The translations under genes and the position numbers were made by a program. Below the pieces are notes generated by a model. The model ran no database searches. It was given only the letters and a program-made list of their open reading frames with translations, and was not told the origin of the DNA. A stretch of DNA of 52,747 nt. Origin: CAUYUA01 sp963575675 (GTDB lineage Bacteria; Pseudomonadota; Alphaproteobacteria; Azospirillales; Azospirillaceae). Positions 44,798 through 52,544 of this stretch are shown here, piece after piece; position 1 is the first letter of the stretch, and each line of letters starts with the position of its first letter. The stretch spans positions 1-52,747 of the forward strand of contig CAUYUA010000144.1 in assembly GCA_963575675.1 (NCBI GenBank), in the 5' to 3' direction.

Positions 44798-45853
44798 ATG
44801 AGTGAAGAACAGGTCGCCTCGCAGAGCGCCGGACAATTGATTATCGGAATTGATCTTGGAACCTCTTGGACCTCTGTGATGTCCAATCGCGGAGCGCGCG
44901 AAATATTTCGCTCCATCGTCGGCTACCCGAAAGACGTCATCGGCGTTCGGCTGTTGGGAGCGCCTTTCGTCGTCGGCGAAGACGCTCTAGAGAAGCGTTC
45001 GTTTCTTGAATTGCGCAATCCCATTGAAGACGGCGTAATGAAAGAAAACAACACGAAAGACCTCAACGCCGCAAAACAGCTCTTAAAATATGCGATCGAT
45101 GCGACGAAACCCCAACCCGGAGATGAAATCTACGCGGTCGTCAGCGTTCCGGCCAGAGCTGCTGGCGGCAGTAAAACGGCTGTGCTCCAGATCATCAACG
45201 ACATGGTTGCAATGGCGGTGGTGATTTCTCAACCGTTTCTTGTTGCTTATCACTATGGAAAATTGCTTAACGCCATAGTTATAGACATTGGCGCGGGAAC
45301 GACGGATATTTGCGCTCTCAAAGGAATGATTCCTCCGCCGGAAGACCAAATCACTATTAAGAAGGCGGGAAACCACATAGATCAATTATTTATGGACGCT
45401 ATTCTTGACCGTTATCCTGACGTCCAGATTAATCTTAATATTGTTAGAGGCATTAAGGAAACGCATTCTTTTGTTGGAAAAACCAACCATGGACCTATTA
45501 AAGTAGAACTCAGAGCAGACGCTCTACCGTTCGTTTGTGATGTTACTGAAGAACTGCAACAGGCATGTGAATCTATTGTTGCTGATATTATTGAAGCCGT
45601 AGAACTTTTGATAAAACGCTTCTCTCCGGAAGATCTGCCAAAAACTCTACAGAACATTATTTTGGCTGGAGGCGGATCACGCATCAATGGACTTGCCGAC
45701 ATGATCGCGGGGAAGCTACGCACATATGGCGACATTAAGATCATGGTGGCTCGCGACGCTGATTTTGACGGAGCGTCTGGAGCTTTGATGATGGGACAGG
45801 AGCTTCCGCCTAAATTTTGGGGGCAATTAGGTGAAGTAACAGAAGAGAAATAA
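44798..45853 (+). CDS. mamK: MamK-like bacterial actin of the magnetosome filament
   Basis: The 351-residue protein follows MamK along its length: GIDLGTSWTSVMSN (17-30, phosphate 1), VGYPKDVIGVRLLGAPFVVG (41-60), VIDIGAGTTDICALKG (161-176, phosphate 2) and ILAGGGSRINGL (288-299, adenosine loop), ending with FWGQLGEV. MamK polymerises with ATP into filaments that align magnetosomes. By eye, the catalytic Glu of MamK (in VVSEPF) is replaced here by Gln145 (VVISQPF), which may slow ATP hydrolysis. AAGGAG stands 8 bases before the ATG. It is followed by a strong terminator. It may be an islet-type paralogue in addition to a MamK elsewhere. Confidence 0.93.
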   Translation: MSEEQVASQSAGQLIIGIDLGTSWTSVMSNRGAREIFRSIVGYPKDVIGVRLLGAPFVVGEDALEKRSFLELRNPIEDGVMKENNTKDLNAAKQLLKYAIDATKPQPGDEIYAVVSVPARAAGGSKTAVLQIINDMVAMAVVISQPFLVAYHYGKLLNAIVIDIGAGTTDICALKGMIPPPEDQITIKKAGNHIDQLFMDAILDRYPDVQINLNIVRGIKETHSFVGKTNHGPIKVELRADALPFVCDVTEELQQACESIVADIIEAVELLIKRFSPEDLPKTLQNIILAGGGSRINGLADMIAGKLRTYGDIKIMVARDADFDGASGALMMGQELPPKFWGQLGEVTEEK

Positions 45854-45877
45854 GAATAAAACAACAATGAGAGCGAA

Positions 45878-45935
45878 TTAAATGGGTCCGAGGCCTATTC
45901 TTTCGGACCCATTTAATATTATTTTTAATATTCTT
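45878..45935 (+). terminator. Strong terminator after the MamK-like gene
   Basis: TTAAATGGGTCCGA (45878-45891) pairs perfectly with TCGGACCCATTTAA (45903-45916) around an 11-base loop, and a TATTATTTTTAATATTCTTT tract follows. It should end the coiled-coil/mamK transcript, leaving mamH with its own promoter nearby. Confidence 0.85.
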
Positions 45936-45962
45936 TCTTTAATTCAGATTTTTGAGGATTAA

Positions 45963-47210
45963 ATGGCGACGACATCTTCCTCTTATCGTTGGAATGCTCT
46001 TTATTTAGTCTCCGCAGTCGCCATGATCTCCATGACGCTCGCCGCAGCGCTTCAACCCTTGTTCCTAAGGAAGGTTCTTGGCGTTTCTCTCAACAACGCC
46101 GGAACCATCAACGCCAACGTCGAAGTCGTCGCCGAGCTAGTCGCTTTATTGGTCATCGGATCTCTCGGCGCTCTTTCTGATCGGATTGGCAGAACTCCGA
46201 TCCTCGTCGGCGGCTTCTTGGTCGGCGCGTTCGGAAGCGCTCTTGCGCTGTTTAGTATCGCAATCGGAACCGCAACCGGACTAAGCGGGGTCGTTATTTA
46301 CTATCTCGCGCGCATCGTCATGTCGCTCGGAGCTTGCGCAATTTGGCCCCAAATCATAATTCTTTCCGGAGATTTCGCCGATTCTGAAAACCGAGCACGC
46401 AAAATGTCAAACACCGCCTCGATGACGGCGTTCGGCAGCGTCTTGGTTTTCGCCGTTCTAATGCAGACGCCTCGACATATCGGCGTCATTCCTGTGGTGT
46501 TTTTCAATGCTTTGCTTGGTTTGATCGGAGCTTGGCTGGCTTCTCGATTGTTGATCGACGTCGTTCCGAAACAACAAAGCGCTCTTCCTTCACGACGAAT
46601 CATCAAGGACATCCTCATTCGCGAGCCTAGAATTCGCGCCGCCTTCATCGCGGCGCTGTTCTCACGCGGCAATGTCGCGGCAACGGGATTGTTCTATATG
46701 CTCTGGACCGTTTATTTCGCCGATCTCGTCGGCAAGAGTCAGGAGCAAGCCGCAGCTCACGCCGGTTTGGTCATCGGTCTGGTCGGACTGCTGCTGATGG
46801 CGACCAGCATCGGATGGGGCGTCGTCGTCGATTTTTTAGGACGTCTTAATGCAATACGCATCGGAATGGCAATCTCCGGAGCGGGATTTCTCATGATGAC
46901 TCTCGTCGTTAATCCATTTGATCTCTTCGTATATATACCAATGTCGCTTATTGCTCTCGGACAAGTTGGAGTTCTATTGGCTCCTGATGTGATTGTTATT
47001 GACCATACTCCAGACCATTTGCGTGGAGCGATGATGGGCGCTCTCAATATTACCGGTGGAATCGGATTGATTTTTGTGCTTGAAGTCGGCGGCGCACTGT
47101 TCGACACTGTTGGTCCTTATGCTCCCTTTGCCGTCATCGGTGTCGGTAATATCTTGGTTTCAATGTATACTTGGTGGACAGCGCAAATTAAAACGCCACC
47201 AGAATCATAA
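45963..47210 (+). CDS. mamH: MamH-like major facilitator transporter
   Basis: The 415-residue protein has 12 predicted membrane spans and MFS signatures, including GSLGALSDRIGRTPILVGGF in the loop between spans two and three. Its opening RWNALYLVSAVAMISMTLAA and IVIDHTPDHLRGAMMGALNI are like MamH, the magnetosome membrane transporter thought to bring iron into the vesicle. MamZ has a similar MFS part but carries an extra ferric reductase domain, which is missing here. GAGGA lies 4 bases before the ATG. It sits between the MamK-like and Mms6-like genes, supporting a magnetosome role. The transported ion is inferred from the family. Confidence 0.85.
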   Translation: MATTSSSYRWNALYLVSAVAMISMTLAAALQPLFLRKVLGVSLNNAGTINANVEVVAELVALLVIGSLGALSDRIGRTPILVGGFLVGAFGSALALFSIAIGTATGLSGVVIYYLARIVMSLGACAIWPQIIILSGDFADSENRARKMSNTASMTAFGSVLVFAVLMQTPRHIGVIPVVFFNALLGLIGAWLASRLLIDVVPKQQSALPSRRIIKDILIREPRIRAAFIAALFSRGNVAATGLFYMLWTVYFADLVGKSQEQAAAHAGLVIGLVGLLLMATSIGWGVVVDFLGRLNAIRIGMAISGAGFLMMTLVVNPFDLFVYIPMSLIALGQVGVLLAPDVIVIDHTPDHLRGAMMGALNITGGIGLIFVLEVGGALFDTVGPYAPFAVIGVGNILVSMYTWWTAQIKTPPES

Positions 47211-47244
47211 ATGCACTCTTTTTAAAAAAAACAAAATTAAGTAT

Positions 47245-47261
47245 CCCCCCGGGGGGGGGGG
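47245..47261. repeat. C6G11 homopolymer tract between mamH and mms6
   Basis: Six C are followed by eleven G. The tract is preceded by TTTAAAAAAAACAAAATTAA and lies 107 bp before the Mms6-like start. Such runs change length easily during replication and could alter the spacing of the promoter of the downstream pair. The C/G block could also form a small hairpin. Sequencing errors are common in such runs. Confidence 0.9.
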
Positions 47262-47367
47262 ATATGCTTTATATTCAACTTGCGCTGAGAAATCTTATTT
47301 CTTGATGCATTTGTTTCTCATAGATAAGCCCCACTAGAACGACAAAGCTTAATGCTGGAGAATAAAA

Positions 47368-47970
47368 ATGGCCGTCGCTAACGGAGCGGCTTCCGCCGCT
47401 GCTCCCATCACTGGAGAACTAGAAAACGAAGTCGCGCGGCAAGCCGCCGCCGGTAAAGGAGCCGCAGCAACAAAAGTCGCAGCCGCTCCCGGCGTTGAAA
47501 AAGAAGCTTTACGCGAAACCCTCGTCACCAAAGCAACCGGAGCAAAAGCAACTGGAGTCGCAGGAACAAAGATCGCAGGCGGCGCCAAAGTCGCGGCGGC
47601 TCCTGGCGTCGAGGCTGATGTTCTTCGCGAAACTCTGACTGCAAAGACCATCGGGGCCAAAGCCGGAGTGACCGCCACCGCCGGAGCAAAAAGCGCGGCA
47701 ATTGTCGCCGGAAAAAGCGCCGTCGTTGCAACCGGAGCAGAAGCCATAACCACAGGTGGAACCATTTGGACTGGGAAAGGCCTTAGCCTGGGATTAGGTC
47801 TCGGACTCGGCGTTTTAGGTCCGATTATCGCAATTGCTGGTTGCGCCGCCGCCGCATATGCTTATATGCAGTATCGCAAGAGACAAGAGATCACGATATC
47901 AGACGACAATGATGAGTTGCAAGACGCCTTATCAGACTCGGTGACGCAACCAACGCCTACCAAAGGATAA
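47368..47970 (+). CDS. mms6: Mms6-like magnetosome protein with MamD-like repeats
   Basis: The 200-residue, Ala- and Gly-rich protein contains the hallmark of Mms6/MamD proteins: GGTIWTGKGLSLGLGLGLG (130-148), then a membrane helix (GPIIAIAGCAAAAYAYMQYR, 151-170) and an acidic tail (DDNDELQDALSD, 179-190). The acidic tail of Mms6 binds iron and shapes magnetite crystals on the inner surface of the magnetosome. The N-terminal part has two copies of a 26-residue block beginning KVAAAPGVE (36-61 and 74-99, 38 residues apart) that classic Mms6 does not have. GGAG precedes the ATG. It is followed by mmsF after 4 bp. MamD is the alternative name, but the C-terminal region fits Mms6 best. Confidence 0.88.
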   Translation: MAVANGAASAAAPITGELENEVARQAAAGKGAAATKVAAAPGVEKEALRETLVTKATGAKATGVAGTKIAGGAKVAAAPGVEADVLRETLTAKTIGAKAGVTATAGAKSAAIVAGKSAVVATGAEAITTGGTIWTGKGLSLGLGLGLGVLGPIIAIAGCAAAAYAYMQYRKRQEITISDDNDELQDALSDSVTQPTPTKG

Positions 47971-47974
47971 CGGT

Positions 47975-48301
47975 ATGTCCTCAATGTATGATGACCAATC
48001 AGACGCCGCCATGATCCGCCCTCGCCTCATGGCTGCATTGAGTTATCTCGGGATTCTCTGTTTTGTTCCAGTTCTCTTCGGTCGAGAAGACCCGTTCGTG
48101 CAATTTCACGCTCGCCAAGGAATTGTGATCTGGGCTTGGAGCGTCTTGGCTTTAATGTCTTTGTCTCTGCCCGGATTAGGCTGGTTCTTTCATTTCTCCA
48201 GCAGTTTCATCGTCATTATGTCGGCGATCGGATTGCTCTCGGTCTTTTTGCGGCAAACTTGGCAGTTTCCTCTTATCCATGACTTGGCAAAGAAACTGTA
48301 G
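47975..48301 (+). CDS. mmsF: MamF/MmsF-like magnetosome membrane protein
   Basis: The 108-residue protein has three hydrophobic segments and the DUF4870-type signature found in MamF and MmsF: RLMAALSYLGILCFVPVLF, then DPFVQFHARQGIVIWAWSVL, and an end reading TWQFPLIHDLAKKL. MmsF controls magnetite crystal size and shape; MamF is a close paralogue. The start is 4 bp after the mms6 stop, with AAGGA in the mms6 end as ribosome-binding site. The mms6-mmsF pair is known from magnetospirilla. A GTCCC/GGGAC stem-loop (48308-48332) follows and may be a terminator, although no T run is present. Confidence 0.9.
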   Translation: MSSMYDDQSDAAMIRPRLMAALSYLGILCFVPVLFGREDPFVQFHARQGIVIWAWSVLALMSLSLPGLGWFFHFSSSFIVIMSAIGLLSVFLRQTWQFPLIHDLAKKL

Positions 48302-48684
48302 GAAAAAGTCCCCGCAACCGAATTGCAGGGACCAGTGATTGCGCTCCTGGACCCTGCGTTTCATCCGAATCTACGAAAGCCAAACCAAAGACCGCGCAAC
48401 GCCTGAATTCCCGTATTGCGCGCGCAGGATGGACAAAAATCTTGATGATGGGAGAAGAAGGCGGTGGTTTGTGCAACTTTCGCGCACACTATGGTATAGC
48501 AGAGGCGAATAGCTCGGATCAGAGATACTCGTCGCATAGATTGTCGACTTACAAGACGTATCTATCCGAGCAAGGGGGGCGGGCAATGGATAGACCTCAT
48601 ATAACGCCAATCGTCCTCATACAAAATTAAACAACAAAACATCAAATGAGTCATACAAAAGTATATCAAAAAAACACACAGAAC
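48302..48684. other. Intergenic region after mmsF
   Basis: Apart from the stem-loop at 48308-48332, no structure or gene is recognised. Possible short frames lack ribosome-binding sites and similarity to known proteins. The sequence becomes AT-rich from about 48600. Confidence 0.5.
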
Positions 48685-48754
48685 TCCGCATAAAAAATAT
48701 CCAATCTAAGCTTAGCCAAGCGATCATTCTGTCCGGGATTCCGGGACCACCTCA
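48685..48754. mobile_element. Solitary end of the IS3-family element
   Basis: These about 70 bp match the reverse complement of 40393-40460, the orfB-side end of the intact element, including CAATCTAAGCTTAGC and CTGTCCGGGATTCCGGGACC, and finish with the terminal CCACCTCA. The rest of the element is missing. The end points away from the magnetosome block, so the block lies between the intact IS and this relic in inverted orientation. The bases after it (CGC) do not match the AAA next to the intact copy. Confidence 0.85.
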
Positions 48755-48850
48755 CGCCGAGCGGATTGATCCGAGCGGACGCCGCCGTCAGATCGGAACC
48801 AATTCTTGTCTCTTGTTCGGTCATTCAGCGCTTCATCACCTTGTCTAAGA

Positions 48851-48946
48851 GTCCGTTGGGAAAGGTCGAGGGCGCTGCAATGCTTGGTGACGTGGCGCTT
48901 TCCGCACCCTACATATATTGCGCCTCAGGGGACTTTCCCAACGGAC
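48851..48946. promoter_or_regulatory. Structured element upstream of the EPS export operon
   Basis: GTCCGTTGGGAAAG (48851-48864) and CTTTCCCAACGGAC (48933-48946) are perfect 14-bp inverted repeats. Inside them GAGGGCGCTGCAAT and ATTGCGCCTC can extend the stem. The 96-bp fold lies about 150 bp before the Wza-like gene. It could be a leader RNA, an antisense-type RNA, or a miniature transposon. It matches no riboswitch class known to me. No other gene is seen in 48755-49099. Confidence 0.5.
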
Positions 48947-49099
48947 ACTAAAGACCCTGGCAATTTTGTTCCAGCAGCGCTCCAAATCTCTGACTTGAGA
49001 GAATTTTTCTTGCGCCGGCTTTTTCCATTACCTATGAACAAATAAAGTGGTTTAGGTTCAGAGTGGTGTAGTCGGATAGAAGTGGGAGGCGGCAGTCAC

Positions 49100-49720
49100 A
49101 TGCTGGGACGTCTAATGCTGTCTGCGTTCTTGATCGGAGCGGCTCTCACAGGCTGTATAGAGTCGGGAACAACGCCGATGCTCCAAGATGTGGTCAGCCT
49201 TAAGGACGATTTCGTCAAAGATTACGTGATCGGCCCCGGAGACCAGTTCCAGGTTTTCGTCTGGCGCAACACCGACCTGTCGACCACGGTTCGCGTTCGG
49301 CCTGACGGACGCATTTCTGTTCCGCTGGTTGAAGACCTGGTGGTTGCGGGAAAAACTCCGACCAAAGTGGCTCGCGATCTTGAAGAAAAACTTTCTGAAT
49401 TTATCCAGGACGCCAAGGCCACCATCATTATGATCGATATGGTCGGTCCGGTGGATCGACAGGTGCGTGTGGTGGGCGAAGCGACCAAACCTCAAGCGGT
49501 GAATTACCGCAAAGGAATGACCGTTCTGGATGTCATGATCGCCGCTGGCGGCCTGACTCAATTCGCCGCAGGCAATCGCAGCACGTTGACCCGAACAGAA
49601 AAAGACCAGGTCACGACTTATCGTTTGCGTCTTGCCGATCTGTTGAAGGACGGCGACGTTACGGCGAATGCTGAAGTGGCGCCGGGCGACGTGGTGACGA
49701 TTCCACAGAGCTGGTTCTGA
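49100..49720 (+). CDS. Wza-like polysaccharide export lipoprotein (XrtA-associated)
   Basis: From the ATG at 49100 (GGGAGG 10 bases upstream) the product has 206 residues. A GTG at 49082 is also in frame. The signal peptide ends LIGAALTGC with lipidation at Cys19. A polysaccharide export domain follows (about 42-125, YVIGPGDQFQVFVWRNTDLS and VRPDGRISVPLVEDLVVAG) and then a SLBB-like domain (about 125-200). It forms the outer-membrane end of the export channel. It leads the plus-strand operon with the chain-length and tyrosine kinase genes, the usual order in exosortase A loci. It is shorter than Wza of E. coli, as is normal for this subgroup. Confidence 0.88.
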   Translation: MLGRLMLSAFLIGAALTGCIESGTTPMLQDVVSLKDDFVKDYVIGPGDQFQVFVWRNTDLSTTVRVRPDGRISVPLVEDLVVAGKTPTKVARDLEEKLSEFIQDAKATIIMIDMVGPVDRQVRVVGEATKPQAVNYRKGMTVLDVMIAAGGLTQFAAGNRSTLTRTEKDQVTTYRLRLADLLKDGDVTANAEVAPGDVVTIPQSWF

Positions 49721-49785
49721 CCGCCGGAAATTAAACGACCGGGGTCGCTCGGACGTTGCTTTCCACCAGACAAGGGTTTGCCCGC

Positions 49786-51423
49786 GTGAATGGTCTTGAG
49801 AAAATCACCAACGAGATACGACATCTGCTGACTCCCTACTGGCGGTGGCGACGAGGCGGACTCTTGGTGGCGTGGATCGCCGCCATTCTTGGCTGGTTGG
49901 TTATCTTTATTCTGCCCGATCGCTATGAGGCGATGACCCGCATCTATGTCGAAACGGAAAACCTGTTGACGCCGCTGTTGCGCAATATCGCCGTGCAAGC
50001 GGACGTGCAGAAACAGCTGGAAGTCATGCAACGGACGTTGCTCAACCGCAAAAACGTGGTGCATGTCGCGCACGCCTCCGACCTCGACCTCAAGGTCGTC
50101 ACAGAAGCCGAGAAAGAAAAATTATACGAATGGCTGGCGCGCCAAATTAAGATTAAGGCCGAAGGTCACAACCTCTTTACTGTCACCTACGCCGACGCCA
50201 ATCCGAGACTAGCGCGCAAAGTGGTTGAAACCCTTTTAAATATTTTCCTCGAAACCAATCTTGGCCTTAATCGCTCCGGTATGGAGAGCGCGCGCAATTT
50301 TATTGAAAACCAGATATCCGAATACGAACAAAAGCTGAAAAGCGCCGACGAAAGAATGGCGGAGTACAAATCCAAGCATTCGGACATTCTGGCGGCGACC
50401 GGCGCTAATTTTGCGGCCCGCTATGAAAGCGTGCGTCAAGAACTGTTCTCCACGAAAGCCAAATACGACGATGCGCTTGTGGCGCGCGCCCAGCTTCAGG
50501 CCAGCCTCGCCGCAAATCCGCAGTTCCTGGACATCGATAGCGCGCCGCAGGTAATGATCAACAACGGCAATGCTCAGGCGCTCATGAACCCGGCGCGCGC
50601 GCGGATGCAGCAACTGGAAGCGGAGTTGACTCAGCTTCAGTCGCGCTACACAGCTCGCCATCCCGACGTGATCGCCGCAAAGCGCTCTCTTGAACAAGCC
50701 AAGCGCGACGTCGAGCAAAGCACCCGACAGACAGCGTCAGACAAACCGCAAAACGGCGACGGGCGCCGTGGTCAAATTCCCAATCCCGTGCATGATCAGA
50801 TCAAACTCAAGCTGATCCAGGTGGAGGGAGACATTGCTCAAACTCAGAGTCGGGTTGATATTCTGGCGAAAGAGTTGGAGCGGTTGCAAGGCCTGGGCGT
50901 CATCGCGCCAAAGATCGAAGCCGAACTCAGCAGCCTCAACCGCGATTACGGCGTGCTCAAATCGAAATTCGAGGAGCTTCTGGCTCGTCGAGAGTCGGCG
51001 CGTTTGTCTGAAGCGGTTGAAGCCAGCGACGACAAGCTGCATTTCCGTATTGTGGAGCCGCCTCAAGTTCCGGTGCGGCCAAGCTTTCCCAATCGTCCGC
51101 TGTTCAACGCCGGCATCCTGATTATTGCGTTGGCGATGGGCGGCGGGTTCATGGTGTTCCTACACCAATTGGACGACACCGTTACGTCCAGCGCTCAATT
51201 GGGCGAACTCTTTAATTTGCGCGTCATCGGCGAAGTGCCGAGCGTCCACAAAGTCAACACTGCGTTCGCTCAAGAGCAGCGCCAGTTCATACGTTCGTTG
51301 CTGCTGTTGTTCTTGGTTTTCGTCGCCGTGTTGGCGATTAATCATTTCGTCCGCTTCGACGATATGATCAATAACATCAATCTGCCGGCGTTTATCCAAA
51401 GGTTGCGCAACCATGCAGGATAA
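49786..51423 (+). CDS. XrtA-associated polysaccharide chain-length determinant (Wzc N-terminal type)
   Basis: The GTG at 49786 has AAGGG 9 bases upstream and gives 545 residues; an in-frame TTG at 49756 is less likely. A Wzz domain with one membrane span lies near residues 25-45 (GLLVAWIAAILGWLVIFIL). A large periplasmic coiled-coil region follows (about 165-400, with QNGDGRRGQIPNPVHDQIKL as a break), then a second span near residues 430-450. The protein sets the length of the exported chain together with its kinase. It overlaps the next gene by 11 bp, so the two are translationally coupled. The C-terminus has an unusual additional hydrophobic span (RSLLLLFLVFVAVLAINHFV) near the end. Confidence 0.88.
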   Translation: MNGLEKITNEIRHLLTPYWRWRRGGLLVAWIAAILGWLVIFILPDRYEAMTRIYVETENLLTPLLRNIAVQADVQKQLEVMQRTLLNRKNVVHVAHASDLDLKVVTEAEKEKLYEWLARQIKIKAEGHNLFTVTYADANPRLARKVVETLLNIFLETNLGLNRSGMESARNFIENQISEYEQKLKSADERMAEYKSKHSDILAATGANFAARYESVRQELFSTKAKYDDALVARAQLQASLAANPQFLDIDSAPQVMINNGNAQALMNPARARMQQLEAELTQLQSRYTARHPDVIAAKRSLEQAKRDVEQSTRQTASDKPQNGDGRRGQIPNPVHDQIKLKLIQVEGDIAQTQSRVDILAKELERLQGLGVIAPKIEAELSSLNRDYGVLKSKFEELLARRESARLSEAVEASDDKLHFRIVEPPQVPVRPSFPNRPLFNAGILIIALAMGGGFMVFLHQLDDTVTSSAQLGELFNLRVIGEVPSVHKVNTAFAQEQRQFIRSLLLLFLVFVAVLAINHFVRFDDMINNINLPAFIQRLRNHAG

Positions 51424-52540
51424 TCCCTCTCAACGCGTCGACAGAGCGCCGTTGGCTGAACGTCTGGCGAACAGGATGTTGGCGGACTGGCAGAAGGAGA
51501 CGCTTGCGACTTCGGTTCCGGTTTCAGCCCCGCCTCCTGTCGTCGCCCCTGTCGTCGTCCCGGTCGTCCCGTCGGCTCCAACGCCTTCTCCAGAAGAAAT
51601 TGTTTTCGTTTCAGCGCCTCCTCCAGAAGAAATTGCTCCCGCTCCGCCGATTCCTCCAGAAGAAATTATTCCCGCCCCTTCTTCCGCTTGGTCTCCGAAT
51701 CCGAAATCAACCCTTCAAATCGATTTTGATCGGCTTAACGCGGCGGGTTTCATCACGCCGACGTCCAAGCCAAGTCGGTTGATTGAAAGTTTCCGGATCA
51801 TCAAGAGAAATCTGCTGAGGTCCGCGTTTCCTCCCAATCGTGAGCCGGACAATCCGGTTTCATCCGATCAGGAACATCGTCGGCCCGTGTCCGATCCGGA
51901 TGTCCCTTCGTTGACGCTCGATCCGGATGTTCGCCCGTCTGCGCCCAATCTTAAAAAACGTCGATTTTCATCCGATAACGCCAATGTCGTGATGATCACA
52001 AGCTGCGTTCCCGGAGAGGGCAAGACGTTCACCGCGCTTAATTTGGCGATGAGTCTCAGCATCGAGCGCGATCTATTTGTTCTGCTCATCGACGCCGATA
52101 GCCATCGTCGCACGCTCGGGCGGTTGTTGGGCGTCGAACAAGAAATGGGTTTGATCGATTTTCTAGCGGGGCATATCACGGACATTCGCAGCATGATCAT
52201 GCGAACCAACATTCCCAATCTCAGCTTTATTCCGGCGGGACGTCCTCACTCCCACGGCGTCGAACTGCTGTCGAGCAAGAATGCTGGCGCATTAATGCGC
52301 GATCTTGGCGCTCGTTATCCGGATCGCATCATCCTCATTGACACGTCGCCGGTGTTGGCCACGACAGAAGGCGTCGTTCTGTCTTCTTATGTCGGTCAAA
52401 CGGTTGTGGTTGTGGACAAGAACGTCACCACCAAGAAAAATATCAAAAAGGTTCTGCCGATGATCCGCAGCGGCGGCGGCGTTAAATTCGTTCTAAACAA
52501 TGCGTTCGAGGAAGCCAATTATCTGACATATGGATACTAG
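51413..52540 (+). CDS. XrtA-associated tyrosine autokinase (CpsD/Wzc C-terminal type)
   Basis: The 375-residue protein is a BY-kinase. A Pro-rich N-terminal region (30-95) contains three near-repeats ending PEEI. The kinase domain (about 185-375) has the Walker A TSCVPGEGKTFTALNLA, the Walker A' VLLIDADSHRR and IILIDTSPVL. Few Tyr residues are present at the end (YLTYGY), in place of the Tyr cluster typical of Wzc. It phosphorylates itself and controls the chain-length protein encoded just before it. The Pro-rich insert is longer than in most relatives and may be variable. Confidence 0.9.
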   Translation: MQDNPSQRVDRAPLAERLANRMLADWQKETLATSVPVSAPPPVVAPVVVPVVPSAPTPSPEEIVFVSAPPPEEIAPAPPIPPEEIIPAPSSAWSPNPKSTLQIDFDRLNAAGFITPTSKPSRLIESFRIIKRNLLRSAFPPNREPDNPVSSDQEHRRPVSDPDVPSLTLDPDVRPSAPNLKKRRFSSDNANVVMITSCVPGEGKTFTALNLAMSLSIERDLFVLLIDADSHRRTLGRLLGVEQEMGLIDFLAGHITDIRSMIMRTNIPNLSFIPAGRPHSHGVELLSSKNAGALMRDLGARYPDRIILIDTSPVLATTEGVVLSSYVGQTVVVVDKNVTTKKNIKKVLPMIRSGGGVKFVLNNAFEEANYLTYGY

Positions 52541-52544
52541 GGCG

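Noticed and set aside
45853..45963. A small RNA gene between mamK and mamH
   Set aside because: The perfect hairpin plus T-rich tract is fully explained as a rho-independent terminator, and no separate promoter is visible.
48442..48630. Short ORF after mmsF (MMMGEEGGGLCNF...)
   Set aside because: No ribosome-binding site, no similarity to magnetosome proteins, and irregular composition; treated as intergenic.
40393..48754. A functional composite transposon
   Set aside because: The right copy is only a 70-bp end and the outer flanks do not form a target duplication. Reported as bracketing by IS ends only.
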